25,434 bases of DNA from JBBTWG01 sp038062935 (GTDB taxonomy: Bacteria > Patescibacteriota > Gracilibacteria > UBA1369 > UBA12463), in contig JBBTWG010000040.1 in the NCBI GenBank assembly GCA_038062935.1, positions 1 through 25,434 on the forward strand. The letters are read 5' to 3'. This document shows positions 22,314 through 25,434 of this stretch, piece by piece (the stretch's first letter is position 1; every line of letters starts with the position of its first letter). Both the position numbers and the translations under genes were made by a program. A model generated the notes under the pieces. The model ran no database searches. It saw only the letters and a list, made by a program, of their open reading frames with translations, and was not told the origin of the DNA.

Positions 22314-23007
22314 TAGACGCATTATACCACTGAATTTCAGCTTGCCCATGCGATTTCAAATACGCATTTGCCCTGCTGAAATGTCGGCAGCCAAAAAATC
22401 CACTGAACGCTGAAAACGGTGAAGGATGTGCCGCCTCCAAAACCAGATGTTTCGAACGATCAATAATCTGCCCTTTCTGTTGGGCATAACGCCCCCAGAG
22501 CAAAAAAACAACATGCTCTTTCTGATCAGAAATCGCTCGAATCACACTGTCCGTAAATTCCTCCCAGCCTTTTTTCTGATGCGATCCAGCCTGACCAGCA
22601 GCCACAGTGAGCGTTGCATTCAAGAGCAAAACACCCTGTCGCGCCCAATGATCCAAACTTCCACTCTGAAAATTCGCGCGCGCCACAACGTCTGGTGGAA
22701 GTACCAAATCCTTCACCATTTCTTTGTACATATTTTGCAACGACGGTGGCACCGCCACTCCATCACCCACCGAAAAAGCGAGCCCATTCGCCTGACCTTT
22801 CCCATGATACGGATCCTGTCCCAAAATCACGACTTTCACATGCTCGAAAGGACAAAGTTCAAAAGCACGAAAAATATTCTTCGGCTGCGGATAAACCGTC
22901 TTCGACACATATTCGCCTTTCACAAATTCCACCAATTTCAAAAAATACTCTTTCCCAAATTCATGTTCCAGATGCCGTTTCCAAGACTCGTGAATTTTCA
23001 CGTTCAT
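22306..23007 (-). CDS. ung: Uracil-DNA glycosylase, family 1
   Basis: Removes uracil from DNA to start base excision repair. The 233-residue length is typical. Motifs: the water-activating loop VILGQDPYHGKGQANGLAFSV, PPSLQNMYKE (Pro-rich loop), GVLLLNATLTV with the uracil-binding Asn, VVFLLWGRYAQQKG, and the Leu-loop motif HPSPFSAFSGFFGC with the catalytic His. All key residues are present. Its ATG overlaps the ldh stop as ATGA, suggesting translational coupling, and its last codons contain the -10 box of trhO. Confidence 0.96.
   Translation of the reverse strand: MNVKIHESWKRHLEHEFGKEYFLKLVEFVKGEYVSKTVYPQPKNIFRAFELCPFEHVKVVILGQDPYHGKGQANGLAFSVGDGVAVPPSLQNMYKEMVKDLVLPPDVVARANFQSGSLDHWARQGVLLLNATLTVAAGQAGSHQKKGWEEFTDSVIRAISDQKEHVVFLLWGRYAQQKGQIIDRSKHLVLEAAHPSPFSAFSGFFGCRHFSRANAYLKSHGQAEIQWYNASNE
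22321..22329 (-). promoter_or_regulatory. Extended -10 promoter of trhO inside the ung coding end
   Basis: The minus strand reads TGG then TATAAT, followed by GCGTCTA and the ATG at 22313 (7-nt gap). The same bases encode the Trp-Tyr-Asn near the C-terminus of Ung. Confidence 0.6.
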
Positions 23008-23900
23008 AAATATGATTTCAAAACCTCAACAGATTTTGCGAGTTGTTTTTGTTCAATCTCATTCAGAGGAACCTGAATCACATCAGAAACACCAGTACTA
23101 TCGAGCACGCACGGAACACTCAACGCCACATCGCTGTGACCATAATAATCTTTCAAAACAACCGACAAAGGAAGCACAATGCGCGAATGTTGGAAAATAT
23201 GAGTCATAATTTCACGAATCACTGTCGCAATCGAATAACACGTAAAACCCAAATCATGAATAATCCGATACGCCGCATTTTTCGTATCCTGATAACATTT
23301 ATCAGCAACATCTTTTGTAAAACTATCGAACTCAAAAAGCGATTTTCCCGCAATATTCGCGGAACTCCAAACAGGAAAAGAAGTATCTCCATGTTCTCCG
23401 AGAACAAAAGCCTGAATACTCTGTGGACTCAAACACAATTTCTCAGAAATATGAAATTGAAAACGCGCGGTATCGAGCATCGTCCCGCTCCCGAAAACAC
23501 GCGACGGTGGGAAACCTGACAACTTCAACGCCTCCAGAGTCAGTACATCCACCGGATTCGACACAATCAAAAGAATGCTATTAGGAGCCACTTTTGCAAG
23601 TTTCGGAATAATATCCTGAAAAATCGTGCGATTTTTTTGAATAAGATCAAGACGCGTCTCCCCTTCTTTCTGCCGCGCTCCCGCCGTTACTTTCGTATTA
23701 TTCAAAAAAGACAAAGAATGTTCGAAATCCAGAAGCAATCCTTCTGCCTTATCCTTCAAAGCATCAATCAAAACCAGTTCCGTTGGAGTCCCATCCAGAA
23801 GCATCGCGTACGCCGCAGTCGCACCAACATTTCCACAACCAACCACAGAAACTTTAAACTGCGTCTGAAAAGAAGACTGGAGTGTGCACATTTGAGCCAT
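23004..23900 (-). CDS. L-lactate dehydrogenase family protein with an internal in-frame deletion
   Basis: LDH/MDH family, about 298 residues from the ATG at 23900. The Rossmann start is VSVVGCGNVGATAAYAML, then ELVLIDALKDKAEG. Substrate and catalytic residues are all present: QKEGETRLDLI (Gln typical of lactate specificity, Arg on the mobile loop), VSNPVDVLT, GSGTMLDTARF and GEHGDTSFPVW with the catalytic His. Between SFLNNTKV and QKEGETR, however, only about 6 residues (TAGAR) replace the usual 20-odd that form a central beta strand and part of the NAD site (DADIVVITAGA type). About 17 residues are therefore missing in frame near residues 70-76. Activity is doubtful. Upstream ATG choices overlap tRNA-Trp and are rejected. 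Confidence 0.85.
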   Translation of the reverse strand: MAQMCTLQSSFQTQFKVSVVGCGNVGATAAYAMLLDGTPTELVLIDALKDKAEGLLLDFEHSLSFLNNTKVTAGARQKEGETRLDLIQKNRTIFQDIIPKLAKVAPNSILLIVSNPVDVLTLEALKLSGFPPSRVFGSGTMLDTARFQFHISEKLCLSPQSIQAFVLGEHGDTSFPVWSSANIAGKSLFEFDSFTKDVADKCYQDTKNAAYRIIHDLGFTCYSIATVIREIMTHIFQHSRIVLPLSVVLKDYYGHSDVALSVPCVLDSTGVSDVIQVPLNEIEQKQLAKSVEVLKSYL

Positions 23901-23917
23901 AGAGAGAAGATTAGATC

Positions 23918-23991
23918 TGGCAGGGTCTGGGGGAATCGAACCCACGCTAGCGGTTTTGGAGACCGCTGTACTACCATTATACGAAGACCCT
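23918..23991 (-). tRNA. tRNA-Trp, anticodon CCA
   Basis: Complete cloverleaf on the minus strand. The acceptor AGGGTCT pairs with AGACCCT; the D arm contains GTATAATGGTAGTAC; the anticodon stem GCGGT/ACCGC carries loop CTCCAAA with anticodon CCA; the T arm has GGGTTCGATTCCC; the discriminator is G and CCA is encoded. G73 and the anticodon identify tRNA-Trp. It ends 17 nt before the ldh start. Together with UGA stops in neighbouring genes it supports the standard bacterial code. Confidence 0.96.
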
Positions 23992-24035
23992 ATGCGAACT
24001 TTCGAGCAAACATATGGTACAGAGCGCTCGGCTTT

Positions 24036-24064
24036 TTAGCAATGCTCCACACATATGCTACAAT
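24036..24064 (+). promoter_or_regulatory. Promoter of the tRNA-Thr locus
   Basis: TTAGCA (24036-24041), a 17-bp spacer and TACAAT (24059-24064). Transcription would start near 24071, about 14 nt before the tRNA-like copy, and could run on through tRNA-Thr to the terminator at 24347-24373. Confidence 0.55.
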
Positions 24065-24084
24065 ACGCGCGCCACAAACCAAAC

Positions 24085-24146
24085 GCCGCTGTGGCTCAGT
24101 GGTAGAGCACGTTCTTGGTAAGGATGTACTCCTCGACTCGAACTGC
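24085..24146 (+). pseudogene. Decayed tRNA-Thr copy
   Basis: The first 26 bases (24085-24110, starting GCCGCTGTGGCTCAG) are identical to the 5' end of the intact tRNA-Thr 155 bp downstream. The anticodon loop TTGGTAA is kept, but the stem has two G-T pairs (GTTC/GGAT region). After that only TCGACTC of the T loop (24133-24139) can be matched, with about 5 bases missing between. There is no 3' acceptor strand to pair with GCCGCTG. It cannot form a normal tRNA; it may be a degenerate duplicate or the remnant of a recombination at the tRNA locus. Confidence 0.7.
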
Positions 24147-24239
24147 AACTCTCAGCTACAGTAAGCCAGAAACGTTCGTTTACAGACCAGTCCAGAGGTA
24201 TACCCAGCATGGAAGAGGTTACGGAGAAGCACATTACGT
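24147..24239. other. Spacer between the decayed and intact tRNA-Thr copies
   Basis: About 93 bases with no recognisable gene. A short hairpin AAACG-TT-CGTTT (24170-24181) is the only structure I see. The antisense open frame across this region only reads the tRNA in reverse and is not a gene. Confidence 0.4.
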
Positions 24240-24314
24240 GCCGCTGTGGCTCAGTGGTAGAGCACCGTCTTGGTAAGACGGAGGTCATCGGTTCGACTCC
24301 GATCAGCGGCTCCA
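24240..24314 (+). tRNA. tRNA-Thr, anticodon GGT
   Basis: Complete cloverleaf. Acceptor GCCGCTG pairs with CAGCGGC; the D arm is GCTCAGTGGTAGAGC; the anticodon stem CCGTC/GACGG holds loop TTGGTAA with anticodon GGT (reads ACC and ACU); the T arm has ATCGGTTCGACTCCGAT; the discriminator is T and CCA is encoded. A tyrosine recombinase gene follows after 59 nt, a common arrangement for elements that integrate at the 3' end of a tRNA gene. Confidence 0.96.
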
Positions 24315-24346
24315 TAGAGCCAAAAAATAGAGTTCACATTTAAGAA

Positions 24347-24373
24347 ATGGTAGTTTTCTAACCATCTCTTTTT
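24347..24373 (+). terminator. Intrinsic terminator after tRNA-Thr
   Basis: The stem ATGGTAG pairs with CT-ACCAT (one bulged A) around loop TTTT, followed by CTCTTTTT. The U tract ends directly at the ATG of the recombinase gene, so the terminator both ends the tRNA transcript and insulates the recombinase. Confidence 0.6.
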
Positions 24374-25270
24374 ATGTTTTCTACGAACATTTGGGAGCTA
24401 CTCGAAAGGTACCTCCAATATTGCACGCTCTTCAAAGACTATTCAAAAGTAACTTTGAGCGGATACCGATCAACGCTGAGAATATTTCTGAAAGACACCG
24501 GAGTAAAAGAAATCTCGGAACTGAACCAAAAACTTCTAGAAGAATGGTTTTTCCAAGGTCGCCTCAAGAGAAAATGGGGCTCAGTCACCTTCCGGCACTA
24601 TCACAAAAACATCAACTGTTTTTTCAAATGGCTAATGAAAGAAGGAGTGCTAAAAGAAAACTACGTAGAGAAAATGGAAAAACCGAGATTAGAAAGCAAA
24701 CTCCCCCGCACGCTCTCATTCAACGAAGCAAAGCTTGTCCTAGACGCAGCATTTCACATGCAGTACCGCTACAAGTTCGAAAAGTATAGAAACCGCGCCG
24801 CTGTTGGTTTCATGCTTTTAGCAGGGCTTAGAAAGGGCGAGGTGGCAAACCTGAAAATAAATGATATTTCGCTGGAAAACAGAATCATTTTCATCCACCA
24901 AGGAAAAGGTCACAAAGATCGCATGATTCCAATCAACTCAAAGCTTTTTATGATTCTCACCGAATATCTCCAAGACCGCGAAAGGCTACGACCAGAAACG
25001 CTCCATTTCCTCATCTCCTACGGAAAAGATCAATCTTTCGGAATCAAAGGAATCAACAATCTCATTTTCAAACTCAAACAAAAGACCAAAATCGACTTCT
25101 CCGCACACACCCTCAGGCACGGTTTCGCCCGCCTCATGCTCGAAGGCGGCTGCGACATCTACACCTTGTCGAAGATTATGGGTCATGCCAAAATCACGAC
25201 GACGACGATCTATCTGTCATGCTCGAATCAACAGATGTCGAAGTCGATTGAGATGCATTCTTTAAACTAA
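24374..25270 (+). CDS. Tyrosine recombinase (XerC/XerD-like phage-type integrase)
   Basis: A 298-residue site-specific recombinase. The N-terminal SAM-like DNA-binding domain spans about residues 1-100 (YLQYCTLFKDYSKVTLSGYRSTLRIFLKD is family-like; TLSGYRSTL is the clearest part). The catalytic domain has all key residues: Arg in LAGLRKGEVANL, Lys in HQGKGHKDRMIPI, HTLRHGFA (HxxR), the second His in IMGHAKITTTTIY and the nucleophilic Tyr in that segment. It should be active. It is a normal-length Xer-type protein, but its position next to a tRNA-Thr and a decayed tRNA copy suggests an integrase of a mobile element reaching beyond the right end. The ATG lies in the U tract of the preceding terminator and has no visible ribosome binding site. 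Confidence 0.9.
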   Translation: MFSTNIWELLERYLQYCTLFKDYSKVTLSGYRSTLRIFLKDTGVKEISELNQKLLEEWFFQGRLKRKWGSVTFRHYHKNINCFFKWLMKEGVLKENYVEKMEKPRLESKLPRTLSFNEAKLVLDAAFHMQYRYKFEKYRNRAAVGFMLLAGLRKGEVANLKINDISLENRIIFIHQGKGHKDRMIPINSKLFMILTEYLQDRERLRPETLHFLISYGKDQSFGIKGINNLIFKLKQKTKIDFSAHTLRHGFARLMLEGGCDIYTLSKIMGHAKITTTTIYLSCSNQQMSKSIEMHSLN

Positions 25271-25274
25271 ACTT

Positions 25275-25403
25275 ATGATTAACATAAAAAATATTCTTCA
25301 AGAAATAATTGATTTCCAAAAATTATTAAAGGGTCAAAATATAACCGTATTTCCAAATTATGGAATAAAGCAGTATTGGAGATGGCAAGTACCCCAAACA
25401 TAA
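25275..25403 (+). CDS. Short AT-rich open frame, possible gene of the integrated element
   Basis: Forty-two codons from ATG to TAA, four bases after the recombinase stop. The product (starting MINIKNILQEIIDFQKLL, ending RWQVPQT) is not recognised. Codon use (TTA, ATA, AAA) is much more AT-rich than in the genes to the left. A -10-like TAAACT ends 6 nt before the ATG, matching the leaderless pattern in this window. It may be a small gene, a broken 5' fragment, or chance. The remaining bases to 25434 show nothing further. Confidence 0.25.
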   Translation: MINIKNILQEIIDFQKLLKGQNITVFPNYGIKQYWRWQVPQT

Positions 25404-25434
25404 GACACGTTGCTTCAGTTGGCAATTTGTGGTC

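Noticed and set aside
24058..24315. 85-codon minus-strand frame over the tRNA-Thr locus
   Set aside because: It is the reverse reading of tRNA-Thr, a well-known false call pattern.
1..25434. UGA recoded as glycine (Gracilibacteria/Absconditabacteria code)
   Set aside because: Several genes end at TGA at the right family length and no gene needs in-frame TGA.
1..25434. CRISPR array, rRNA genes, riboswitches or insertion sequences
   Set aside because: No spaced direct repeats of CRISPR size, no rRNA sequence, no recognisable riboswitch and no transposase were seen by eye; the only mobile-type gene is the tyrosine recombinase.

Overview
The window looks like a chromosomal segment of a small-genome bacterium, most likely Candidate Phyla Radiation (Patescibacteria). 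A Peregrinibacteria-like lineage is my best guess, but this is inferred from gene content and style, not from a marker gene. Genes are tightly packed. UGA works as a stop (for example in ung, trhO and ldh) and a tRNA-Trp(CCA) is present, so the code is not the UGA=Gly code of Gracilibacteria/Absconditabacteria. Shine-Dalgarno sequences are nearly absent; instead many genes have a -10 box ending 6-8 nt before the start codon, which points to leaderless mRNAs.

Layout. Position 1-55 is the 3' part of a tRNA-Arg(GCG). From about 10.2 kb down to 0.1 kb the minus strand carries a metabolic block: pabB, a pabC-like aminotransferase, folP, a 6-pyruvoyltetrahydropterin synthase homologue (PTPS) and folK (folate synthesis), then a DUF192 protein, prs, rpiB and rpe (pentose phosphate to PRPP), then a large RelA/SpoT-type HD-domain protein. 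A plus-strand CNNM/CBS membrane protein interrupts it at 7.8-8.8 kb, and a candidate 30-residue membrane peptide lies at 6.0 kb. From 10.3 to 16.5 kb, still on the minus strand, are ndk, a small membrane protein and two very large proteins of unknown function (1084 and about 701 aa) under one good promoter. A plus-strand AAA ATPase/DUF4143 gene with a near-consensus promoter and an operator-like inverted repeat follows, then an M16 protease (minus), a class B penicillin-binding protein (plus), and a compact minus-strand group ldh-ung-trhO downstream of tRNA-Trp. The right end holds a decayed tRNA-Thr copy, an intact tRNA-Thr(GGT), a terminator and a tyrosine recombinase, followed by AT-rich DNA. 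This looks like the left edge of an integrated element that runs out of the window.

How the genes work together. PabB and PabC would make p-aminobenzoate, FolK and FolP join it to the pterin, and the PTPS homologue carries a CExxHGH motif that suggests it stands in for the missing dihydroneopterin aldolase FolB. Rpe, RpiB and Prs connect pentose phosphates to PRPP, and Ndk equilibrates nucleoside triphosphates. The most unusual items are the leaderless promoter architecture, the lactate dehydrogenase lacking about 17 residues of its Rossmann fold, the large protein with a pre-toxin-TG-like hydrophobic segment, the tRNA-Thr/recombinase junction, and two different intergenic heptanucleotide repeats.
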